NCBI GenBank assembly: GCA_014825775.1
Contig: MVAQ01000159.1
Location: forward strand, 1-49,672
Source: Krasilnikovozyma curviuscula
Lineage: Eukaryota > Basidiomycota > Tremellomycetes > Cystofilobasidiales > Mrakiaceae
Direction of reading: 5' to 3'
Length of the DNA: 49,672 nt
Both the position numbers and the translations under genes were made by a program. This document shows, piece after piece, positions 1 to 9,100 of the stretch. Position 1 is the first letter of the stretch, and each line of letters opens with the position of its first letter. The notes beneath the pieces are model-generated. The model was not told where the DNA came from. It saw only the letters and a program-made list of their open reading frames with translations, and did no database searches.

Positions 1-152
1 CCCTCATCCGTCCCTGGTCATGACGAGAGCACAGCACACCAACAGGCCTCTTTTTTGCAAAAGCAATAGAATAGCGGTGGATTTTGTTGATTTTATTCTG
101 TTTGGGCTCTCGCCGCCCCCTTTGCGCTGCTGCAGCCCGATTGTGTCACAGA

Positions 153-2232
153 ATGAACTTTATATCGACCACCTCGCCTGTTTTCACCACCTCGACGTCG
201 ACCCACGACAGTGACGCTCTGATAAAAGAGCATCTTGTCACCCTATCCCCATCTTTCTCAGTGCTGGAGCTGCTTCCTGGAGGCATTCCCAGGCTCGAGT
301 CACCCGTCACCCTGTATTCTTCAAATAACTCGCCCAACCCACTCACCCCAGCGCTGGATACCCCTGAACCTTTTCCTGCCCAGCAACAGCAGGTATCGAT
401 GCTTGTCGAAGAATCCCTGAGGGTGAGTAGACTCCCTTCCCGCTGGCCCTGCGTCCCCTTGATGCCAGGTGCGTTTCATCCTGACGCCTTCTTTTTTTTT
501 CTTTTTTTTTCGGCCATGTTTGTTTGTTTGGCTTTGAAATCTGTCTGCCGACGTTAACTTGTGGATGCAGCACCAGGACATCTCTCCTGAGTTCTCTGGC
601 AACTCGTTCCATGGCATGCCCTCAAGATCAATGTACTACTGGAGTGGAGAAACTGCTGCAGATGGGACTACCGACAGATCTCAGCCAATCCCTCACCTGG
701 GAGGGAGCACTATGATGGGAGGAGGAGCAGGCCATCAAGACTTGCAGCATTCTCAAGCCCACATGTCGTTTGGTGCTTCAACATACGGCCAGGACGTGCG
801 TTTCTACCAAGAATCCCGCAGCGTCAGTGCAGACAACGGGCAGCCACCACCTCCTCCAGGACTTTCGCAACACCAACACCAGCAGCTCCTCCAAAGCGAG
901 AGGAATCTCATCTTTTCATCCAACTCTGATGAATCACCCGACTTTTCACCCAACGCTGGTGAAGTTGAGTCTTCCTTCATGATTTCAGCCGGGGCTACTT
1001 TACCCCCGTCTGCAGTCTCTTTTGCGGCCAATTTGCTCCCAGCTGTGCCTGAATTATCACCCAACGATCTCACTCCTACGGGGGACTTCTCCCCTCACCT
1101 GGGTGCTCACCCAAGTGCACCATCGTTCCACTCGCAGCAGCCTCCTTCTTGGAGGACGCTTGACCCTATCGCCACTGCTCCATCCCCAACACAGCGACCG
1201 TTTGAATACCCACCCCACTCGTTTAGCTACCAGCAGCCTGCTCTTCACCACGCCCACACGTTTCCTGGAGCACAGGGTGCAGCTGGTCAAACTCGACCAC
1301 AGACATCCGATGGCGTCAGTCTTCCATTCGGCCATCCCCCTCAACATTTCCAGCAGTACCCTCAGAAGCAAAGTTTCTTTACACACCCTGCTTACCAGCA
1401 GCAACAGCAGCAGCAGCAATTCCAACTCCAGCCGCAGGGCATTATGAAGTCGTATTCGTTCACAAATGGCAATGTCGTCATGGCTGGCCAGTCAGTCACA
1501 CCGATTCAAATGAACAGTGGGAACACCACTGGTCCCTCGAGAAAGCGCATTCGAAGAAAGTCGGACCAGATCGATAGACTTTATGCTTGCACTTGGGTTG
1601 GGTGCGACAAAGCCTACGGCGTGAGTCTTCTTTTGTCTCCTCGCGTCTTCGGGACACATAATCGTTTTCTTTTACGAGAACGCTGACTCTCGTTGTGTTG
1701 TTTTACTGTGAAATCAGACGTTGAATCATTTGAACACTCATGTGTTGATGCAATCACACGGCGAGAAGAGGTAAGCTTCCACTCTAATCAAACTCAAAAC
1801 CATTTGTGCCGCTTCGCTCACAGCTTGTTTTTTTCTTCCTCACTTCCAGAACTCCAGCTGGTAAATCCTGAGCCAAAGCCTTCCTTTTTTCACTTGCCAT
1901 TACTGACCAGACTCTCACTCCTTCCTTTAGAATTTAAGGAGTTGAGAAAGCAATGGCGTCGCCAGAAGCGCGAAGAAGCAGCCACGATTGCGAATAACGG
2001 CGGACGACCCACGACAGCAGACGACAACCGCCCTAACACCGCTGACAGCGACTTCAGTGTGCCCAGCTCGCTCGATAGGCGCGGTTCAGGACAGAGTGCA
2101 TATGGCGACAGCGTCGGATGGCTAGGTGGTGCCTACGACTGGAATGCCGCTAACATCGATAGCTCTAGCCCTCCTCGTCCCCAGACGGCTCCTTTCTTAG
2201 ATGGAGGTAGGGGTGGGTTTGGGTCTTTCTAA
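153..2232 (+). CDS. Single C2H2 zinc-finger protein, probable transcription factor
   Basis: Five exons fit: 153-422, 571-1620, 1718-1770, 1850-1860 and 1931-2232 (561 residues). The only recognisable domain is one finger of form CX4CX12HX5H near the C-terminus (ACTWVGCDKAYG continued by TLNHLNTHVLMQSHG across an intron). A basic helix-like segment, EFKELRKQWRRQKREE, follows. This finger plus basic tail is known from fungal C2H2 regulators, so nuclear DNA binding is likely; targets are unknown. About 440 residues upstream are low-complexity, rich in Pro, Ser, Gln and His, with a run of eight Gln coded around 1398-1420. Exon 4 is only 11 nt but keeps the frame between the finger and the basic tail. 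The start at 153 is the second in-frame ATG (the first is at 84); exons left of the window cannot be excluded. Confidence 0.8.
1396..1422 (+). repeat. CAG/CAA run coding polyglutamine
   Basis: Mixed CAG/CAA triplets code eight consecutive glutamines inside the low-complexity region of the C2H2 protein, flanked by further Gln-rich sequence. Such tracts are common in fungal regulators and vary in length between strains. Confidence 0.8.
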
Positions 2233-3316
2233 GATGGTGTGATGCTTTGTCCCTTTCCTTCTCTTTGGCCCCTCTTCTTTGCTTTTCACTTTCTTCATCT
2301 CTCACTCCCAACCCCGCTTCTTCTCTCCCTATCTATCATGATCACTCTCCTATCCCCTTTGTAGCTTTAGTTGATTCTGCTCTTCTCTCACACTATACTG
2401 TATAGTAGTGTTCCTACTGTTGTTCCTTCTGTTCATAGTTGCGACAAAGTTTTTGTATTTATCAGCTCTTACACAACCAACCTTGAAACCCTGGAACGCG
2501 AGGCTGTCCTCGGTGCTTTTTCAACAATTTCCTCTCAAAACAAATCAATCTCTTTCCGGTGAAGTGGCCAAATGCGACTAACAAAAAGCTAAATTATATT
2601 CTCAGTTCGTTGACGCGAGTCGTCTTCAATTTGTTTGAACTATGAACAGCGCGCTGCTACCTATCTTCTAGAAAAGTGTTTGAGTGACATACTTGAGCAT
2701 CAGTACTATCATAGGGTTATAGATCCAGCGACAGCGTCGCGTTTCCTCCGTTTGTTTTTTATCGCAGAATCAACAAGCTCGCACTTTTAAAATCAAAGGA
2801 GACCACCAGACAGCCCCTTTTCTCTCATCGGTTCAGCAGCAAGCCACACCCCTCGTTTCACTCCAGAGGCTTTCTTTTTAGCTGTTGGGACTAAAAAAGA
2901 CGAAAGCGCACATCACAAGATTAGGCTGAAACAAGTGACTCCGTTCACGGGGTTGCAAGCTGCTGTCGCTCTCAGTTGACTCTGTGGTTGGGATTCTTGC
3001 TTTGAAAAGACTCTCTCGAAAGTAGCAATCTAAACATTACTTCAAAGCAGAGATGGTCTTATAAACTCTTGTAGCTTGCCTCGAATAAGAATTGAAAACA
3101 GTTGCGACGCGGCGGTCAGGCGTTGGTTGGGACAGCAAGTGCAATTATCAAGACAGCTACATCTGTGTCTTCTCCTTACCTTCGCTCCTTCTCAACTTTG
3201 AATCTGTCGACCAATCTTTTCCTATCTGCGTGACACGCCACTCTGTAACGACAGCAAAGAAAATTTGGTTGTGCTCGCAGAACGAGTTTGACTTTCAACA
3301 CCATTAGCAAAGAATT

Positions 3317-3597
3317 GTAAGTGTCCTAATCTCGTACCTCTTTTTCTTCTCTATTCAACACTGTCTGTCAAGATGTACGTAGGAACTCCCTCTGCTGACT
3401 GAAGTTCGTCCTCTTGAAACCGGGATTGAACTGAAGATTGCGGAAATCCTGTTGGAATCGAACCTAAACCTGCTTGCAGGCTATCAACACGTCTGAACTA
3501 CCGTCTTTTTATTACTTAATATTCATTATCGACTCTTTAACAAGACACTCCCTTTTTTGGACTTTTAACTAACCTCTGCTCTTGCGATCTCTTTCAG
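3317..3597 (+). other. Candidate 5' UTR intron of ARB1
   Basis: The donor GTAAGT at 3317 pairs with a strong 3' end: TTAACTAACC branch sequence, a pyrimidine-rich stretch, then TTTCAG ending at 3597. It lies in non-coding sequence upstream of ARB1. The 281-nt length is long for this locus. It could instead belong to a separate non-coding transcript. Confidence 0.4.
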
Positions 3598-3877
3598 CAC
3601 AGTTTTCCGTCTCTGGCATCTCGCCGTTCTCCTTTTACTCGACAATCTTTCGAACGATACAATATGTAACCGCTGTGCTGGTCCTATTTGCTCTCTCGAT
3701 CTTTCTAGATTCCTTCTCCCACGCGAGTTGTTGTCTTTTCCATTTTATTTTATTTCCAGAGTTACCTCTGGTTCTATGCACTGCACTTTGTGATCTCTAT
3801 TATTTTCACTACTACATATACCCGTTTACTATGCAAGAACCAGTGCGAAATTTGAGAGAAGAAAAAAGAGGGAAAAA

Positions 3878-3973
3878 GTGAGGATTTTACTCCCTATCGA
3901 AAAGTTTTGAGAACCGTCGAAAAGACCGTCCACCCAACCCAACCTTCCTTCCCTAACTCTTACCTTTGTATAG
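3878..3973 (+). other. Candidate second 5' UTR intron of ARB1
   Basis: The donor GTGAGG at 3878, a CCTAACTC branch-like sequence and the acceptor TTGTATAG ending at 3973 define a 96-nt intron ending 10 nt before the ARB1 start codon. The signals match those of coding introns in the same gene. Transcript support is lacking. Confidence 0.45.
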
Positions 3974-3983
3974 TTAGTTAAAG

Positions 3984-6393
3984 ATGGCTCCATCAGCATC
4001 CAAAGCCAAGGTGAGCTTCGGATCTGCAAACTGCACCCCTCTTGAAATTTTTGAAACTGACGAAACTTGCTTGGTTTCTTTTCTGTACAGCGAATGGCAG
4101 AAAAGGTAAATACCTGACACCCAGGAACCATCTGATATTGTAAACTGATGAATCTTGTTATGTTTGAATGATGTTAGGCGGCCAAAGGAGCTGCCAAGAA
4201 GGGTTCATCCACCGACTCTCCTTCTGAATCCGCTAACGGATCCTCAGCTACCACCCCTCTCACCTCCCTCTCCGCTAACGCCAGCAATGAGGACCTCAGT
4301 GACATGAAGAAGCTCTCCTTGGCTACCGACAGGTATGCGTTGTTTCCACCTGTTAACACAGCGAAAGCGCTGCTTTAAAACGTCGATATGATGACGCTCA
4401 CGTCCAATTTTTTTCCCTCGCCTTGGTGATACTTTCGTCGCTTCCTACGTGTTACTCAGATCTGCTACTGGTGTCTTGGTCTCTGATGCCAAGGGTAGAG
4501 ATATTAGAATTGACTCCTACGGCCTTTCTTTCCACGGTCGTGTTCTTATCGAAGGAGCCGAAGTCACCCTCAAGTCAGTTCCAACCAAAGCTCTCGTCAT
4601 CTGCTTAGAACATCAGCATTCTGACAATAGCAATCTTATAATTGTAGTTATGGTCAACGTTACGGTTTGCTCGGTGAGAACGGTTCTGGAAAGTCTACCT
4701 TCCTTCAATCCATCGCCGAGAGAGATATCGACATTCCAGAACACATTGATGTGAGCATAACATCTTTGTGTTTCTTTCAATTTGATAAAGGAACTGATTT
4801 GGATGCCCCCTTTTTTAGGTCTACCTGGTCCGTGGTGCCGTCGAACCAAGTGACATCAACGCTCTCGACTACTGTGTCGCCTCCGCCAAAGAGAAAGTCG
4901 ACCGACTCGAGAAGTTGGTTGAGGAGCTCTCAATCGCTGATGTCGTTGATGAGCTTGCTCTCGATGCTGTCTACGAACAGATTGAAGAACTCGACCCATC
5001 CACCTTCGAAGCGAAAGCCGGTGCCATTCTCCATGGTCTCGGTTTCAACACGACTATGATGGCTCGACCAACCAAGGATATGTCTGGTGGTTGGAGAATG
5101 AGAGTTGCTCTTGCCAGAGCTTTGTTCATCAAGCCACACTTGTTGCTGTTGGATGAGCCTACGTCGCATTTGGATTTGGGAGCTGTCGTGTGGTTAGAAG
5201 CCTATCTCTCGACCTATAATCACATCTTAATCTTCGTATGTCCCTTTTGTTCTTCGTTCTTGCCGTGGAAAAGCACTGATTTGCCTGTGTTCATTAGACA
5301 TCTCACTCTCAAGATTTCATGGACACTGTCTGCACCAACATTATGGACTTGACCCCATCAAAGAAGCTTATCTATTATGGTGGTAATTACTCAACTTATG
5401 TCCGAACTAAGACTGAGAACGAGGTCAATCAAATGAAGGCTTACGCCAAGCAACAGGAAGAAATTGCCCACATCAAGAAGTTCATGTAAGTTCTGCGTAT
5501 CTACTTGTTCGCCAGTTCATGTCTGACCTCACCCCCTTCACTACAGTGCTTCCGCAGGTACCTACGCTAACTTGGTTAAGCAGGCTAAGTCTAAGCAGAA
5601 GATCATCGACAAGATGGAGGCTGCTGGTCTCATTGAAGAGGTCAAGCACGGAAAGGTTCTGTCCTTCAAGTTTGAAGACGTCGCCAGACTCCCACCACCA
5701 ATCATCGCCTTCTCAGATGTCGCTTTCTCGTACTCTGGAAAGAAGGAGGATTACTTGTACAAGGAACTTGGCTTCGGTATCGATATGGATTCCAGAATCG
5801 CTATTGTTGGTGATAATGGGTGAGTTCCACTTTCGTTCGCGATTTTGGATAAACCATTGGCTTACAACTTATGACCTGCAGTACTGGTAAATCTACCCTT
5901 CTTAACATGATTACTGGTGAATTGAGCCCTGTCGAGGGAACTATCTCGAAGCACTCTGCCCTCAAACTCGCAAAGTATTCTCAACACTCTTCCGACCAAC
6001 TTCCATACGATAAGTCTCCTCTGGAACACTTCGAATCCACCTTCCATCAAAAATTCCCAGACAAGGACATCCAGTTCTGGAGATCTCAATTGGGTCGATT
6101 CGGTCTCACAGGTGCTCACCAGACCAGTCCGATCAGCCAGCTCTCTGATGGTCTCAGAAATCGTGTCGTCTTCTCACAGCTTGGTGCGTGAATCTGTTTA
6201 ATCATTTAAAGCTGTGGACAATTTGTCAATAATTGCTCTTTTCCTTTCCTTCATTCAGCCATGGAGTATCCTTCTGTCATCTTGCTCGATGAGCCTACCA
6301 ATCACTTGGATATGGAATCTATCGATGCTCTTGCCAAAGCTATCAAGGAGTTCAATGGTGGTGTTGTCATCGTCTCCCACGACTTCCGTAAGT

Positions 6394-6426
<33 letters not shown>

Positions 6427-6653
6427 CGCGCGCGATGAAGATGAAGTTCTTATCCACTTCTTATTTCTTTTCTCTTTTCTACTACGCAGGTCTGATATCG
6501 CAAGTCGCTGAGGAAATATGGGAGGTGAAGGACAAACAGATTGTGAATTTGACCAAAGAGGGTTTGACTATCGTGGACTACAAGCAGATGCTTGCGAAGC
6601 GATCTCAAGCCGCCATTGAGAAGGCCAAACTTGGTGGAAAGGGTAAGAAGTAA
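3984..6653 (+). CDS. ARB1: ABC-F ATPase ARB1 (ABCF2), ribosome biogenesis
   Basis: Eleven exons join in frame: 3984-4010, 4091-4105, 4178-4332, 4460-4573, 4648-4750, 4819-5235, 5298-5485, 5547-5819, 5882-6183, 6259-6387 and 6490-6653, giving 628 residues, usual for ARB1/ABCF2. There are two ABC cassettes and no membrane segment. Cassette 1 has Walker [10 protein letters not shown] (about 113-121), signature MSGGWRMR and Walker [14 protein letters not shown]. Cassette 2 has GDNGTGKST (about 428-436), signature LSDGLRNRV and [12 protein letters not shown]. The Lys/Ala/Ser-rich N-terminus starting [10 protein letters not shown] is typical of ARB1. In yeast ARB1 is essential for 40S and 60S maturation and shuttles between nucleus and cytoplasm. 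Exon 2 is only 15 nt. One intron carries a 32-T run. Confidence 0.96.
6395..6426 (+). repeat. Poly-T tract of 32 nt in ARB1 intron 10
   Basis: An uninterrupted run of 32 T, followed by CGCGCGCG, sits a few bases after the donor at 6388. It makes this intron about 102 nt, longer than most neighbours. It is a likely length-variable microsatellite and a likely place for sequencing error. Confidence 0.9.
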
Positions 6654-7714
6654 ACGCTACGGATTGCCAGCTGCCTTCTTTTGCTCCATAGACTGTACAC
6701 CCGATTTATGTTCTTTCCATCTCAAAAAAATGCTACCGGGCGAGCATCTTTGAGGTGCATCCCTTATGTAAACGGAGCATACCATTTTTCCTCCCCGTCC
6801 CTATCCCTCACTCATCCTCCCCGCCAAAAATAAATAAAATAAAGCGACGACCGATAAGCTCAAAGTGCCCGCCGTGCCATTTGGAGATTCGAAGTGGGCG
6901 GGAGGGTGAGTGTTGACAAAATCAAGAATGTCTCTCGACATTGGTACTAAAACCATATCCATCTTCTTGTAGATTGTATTTCTTGTAGAAGGGATTTGGT
7001 GCAATGGAAATGGGGTGCGACTCTTCTTTCATTTCACCTGTCGTTCAACGCTGGTCCCAACTCGTGGTTCGTTAATGTACTGAGTTTTATGAAGAAGCCT
7101 CGGCAAAAAAACATTGAAAGGACAATTTTGGCATTACTATTATTCTCATCCCGGACCAAGAAGTTGAAGTGTAAGACTTGCTTGCTTCCCTCAGCATGAG
7201 GCATCACGATAATGCCGAAGATCGACAGTCTAGTCTTCTTCGTGGCCCCGTCAGATCTCCAAGAAAACATTGGGGCACTAGATGTGAACCTGCCCGAGGA
7301 GGTGCTAGAGACTCTCCGAAATACGTCGATGATGCAGATATTTGAGGTGTGTTTGTTCATGTTTAATGTGGGGCACAACAAGATTGCTGGAGAAGACAAT
7401 TGACTGTGTTGTCTCCGCTCATTATTCAAAAGGATCACGCTACTAGATAATGAAAGGTTCCTCTTCCTTTGTTTATAGTGAAGTCGTTTCACATTCTTCA
7501 GAACCAGAGAAGTCACTGGCGGGATTCGAGCCAGCTGAGCGCAGGTGAATCAGTTCTTCCGTTACTGAAGCCCAAAAATGACAGCTACTACCAAATTCAA
7601 GTCGCAAGCCTCAAGGCTACATATGGAAAAACTTCAACAAAACACTGGAGAATCGTCAGATGAAACGCGCCACCGCGATGGTCCACGTTCACTTGCACCC
7701 ACGATATCTCCAAA
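6654..7714. other. Intergenic interval, ARB1 to UCH gene
   Basis: It holds the ARB1 3' end and the presumed promoter and leader of the ubiquitin hydrolase gene. A short plus-strand frame from 7213 to about 7346 reads like protein, but I found no family or continuation for it. A tRNA B-box-like sequence at 7519-7531 was examined and rejected. Nothing else is recognisable. Confidence 0.5.
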
Positions 7715-8789
7715 ATGGTCAAATGGATCCCCCTCGAAGCAAACCCAGATGTTTTCAACGAATGGGCTGCACCTCTAGGCCTTTCTCCTTCAGCAGCTTT
7801 CACAGATGTTTGGGGGTTGGACGATGAGCTGCTCGCTTTCCTGCCGCCAGCCAAAGCGGTCCTGATGCTGTTCCCAACCTCAGATGCCATAATGAAGAGA
7901 AGAGCAGCATTGTGGGGGGCCTTCTTTTCTGATACAGGATTCATTTTATTTTCTCTTCTGACATGGCTTTCTTGGTTCTGTCGGCAGGGCGACCCTTCCT
8001 CCCTACATTACAGAGCTCCTCTACATCCCCCAGAAGATTGGTAATGCTTGTGGTGCGCTCCTCCTTATGCTCTAATTCGATTCAGCAGACTCTGATAATG
8101 TGGTATGACTCTCAGGAACAATGGGCCTGCTGCACAGTTTGGCCAACTCAGGTGTCGAAATCCTGCCAGACTCAGCACTATCAAAGTTCTTCGATGAGTG
8201 TAAAAGTGAGTGTTCACAGATGCAGTTATCATTTCCTATCAAGATTGAGCTCTCTAATGATTTTCTGTTGCTGTTGCCAGAAGCAACACCGGAAGAACGA
8301 GTGGCTCTCCTCTCCTCAAACCAGGCGATAGCTGATACTCACTTAGCAGTAACATCAGCAGGTCAGGCTGATTTGAGGGATGAAGATATGGATACAGATC
8401 TCCATTTTGTTGCATTCTGTCCCGTCAGGTCAGTTTCATTTGCATTCCCGGTACCGTTTCGGACCCATTCCTCTCACCACTCACGCCCATGCTCATTTTT
8501 TCTCAGCTTTGGAGATTGTACGAATATTATTGAGTTCGATGGGAGTCTGAATGGCCCTTTGGATAGAGGATCTGTCACTGCTAATGGATTCATGAAGGTG
8601 TGTTCACCAGGCGGCTGCCCCATGCCAGGTTTAAGTTTGATCGTCATCTTTTGGAACCAGAGAGCTGACAGAAACTACTTCTCATTTCAGGATGTTGTAA
8701 AGATTGTCAAAGAAGAGTACATTGCGATAGATCCAACGGATTCCAGGTTCAACCTAATTATCCTTGGGCCATCGCAGGAGAATGAGTGA
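7715..8789 (+). CDS. YUH1: Ubiquitin C-terminal hydrolase, UCH-L3/YUH1 type
   Basis: Six exons (7715-7911, 7988-8052, 8116-8205, 8281-8428, 8507-8597, 8691-8789) give 229 residues, matching the roughly 230 of UCH-L3. The peptidase C12 catalytic residues are visible: Gln81, Cys87 in IGNACGTMGLLH, His159 in LHFVAF and Asp178 in IIEFDG. The N-terminus (WIPLEANPDVFNEW) and the AVLMLFP strand are also typical. The enzyme is a cytosolic cysteine protease that removes small adducts from the C-terminus of ubiquitin or Nedd8/Rub1. The active-site cysteine lies one base before intron 2. Intron 1 uses a weak donor (GTGGGG), chosen because it alone keeps the frame. Confidence 0.95.
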
Positions 8790-9100
8790 GACTTTGTTTA
8801 CCTAAGTTGTTTGCGTGCGTTGAACACATGAACAGCAACGGCTGTTGCACATTCGCAAGTTGATCTTCTGCCGTCGCTATATTTTCACTACGGCCTTTTG
8901 CTCCACGTCTGGTGAACCGGATATTTACGAACCAAAGGAGAAAGTAAAGGTGTAAAAGCAAGGAGCGATCCTCTATCACGAGACGCTCGTTTTAGGTTGG
9001 AGATTTCCCCGGCGGTCTAACGAGCGGCCCACCTTATAAAACGAAAACGACGTAAATCATCTTACTTCATCTCCCCACTTTTGAACAACTGTTTTGAACA
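8790..9100 (+). promoter_or_regulatory. Promoter region of the sugar transporter
   Basis: This 311-bp interval contains TATAAA at 9035-9040, 61 nt before the transporter start. Just upstream are CGG triplets at 9010-9012, 9013-9015 and 9025-9027. CGG half-sites are the usual targets of Zn2Cys6 regulators, and such a regulator is encoded downstream of the transporter. The regulatory link is inference. Confidence 0.45.

Larger units (their letters stand above)
2233..3983. other. Long non-coding interval before ARB1
   Basis: About 1.75 kb lies between the stop of the C2H2 gene and the ARB1 start. Open frames here are short and have no recognisable content. The left part should hold the 3' UTR of the C2H2 gene. 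The right part carries splice-like signals (listed separately) consistent with a spliced ARB1 5' leader. I saw no tRNA, clear snoRNA boxes or repeat. Confidence 0.6.

Noticed and set aside
1057..1425. 122-residue minus-strand frame with poly-Leu
   Set aside because: It is the shadow of the CAG-rich region of the C2H2 gene.
3582..3881. 99-residue hydrophobic open frame upstream of ARB1
   Set aside because: It overlaps splice-like signals of the ARB1 leader and has no family character or start context.
7034..7516. 160-residue minus-strand open frame
   Set aside because: No domain, no splice context and no coding-like residue pattern; it probably arises by chance.
7519..7531. Reverse-strand B-box-like sequence (GGCTCGAATCC)
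   Set aside because: The T-stem does not pair with the preceding bases and no A-box or acceptor stem lies upstream.
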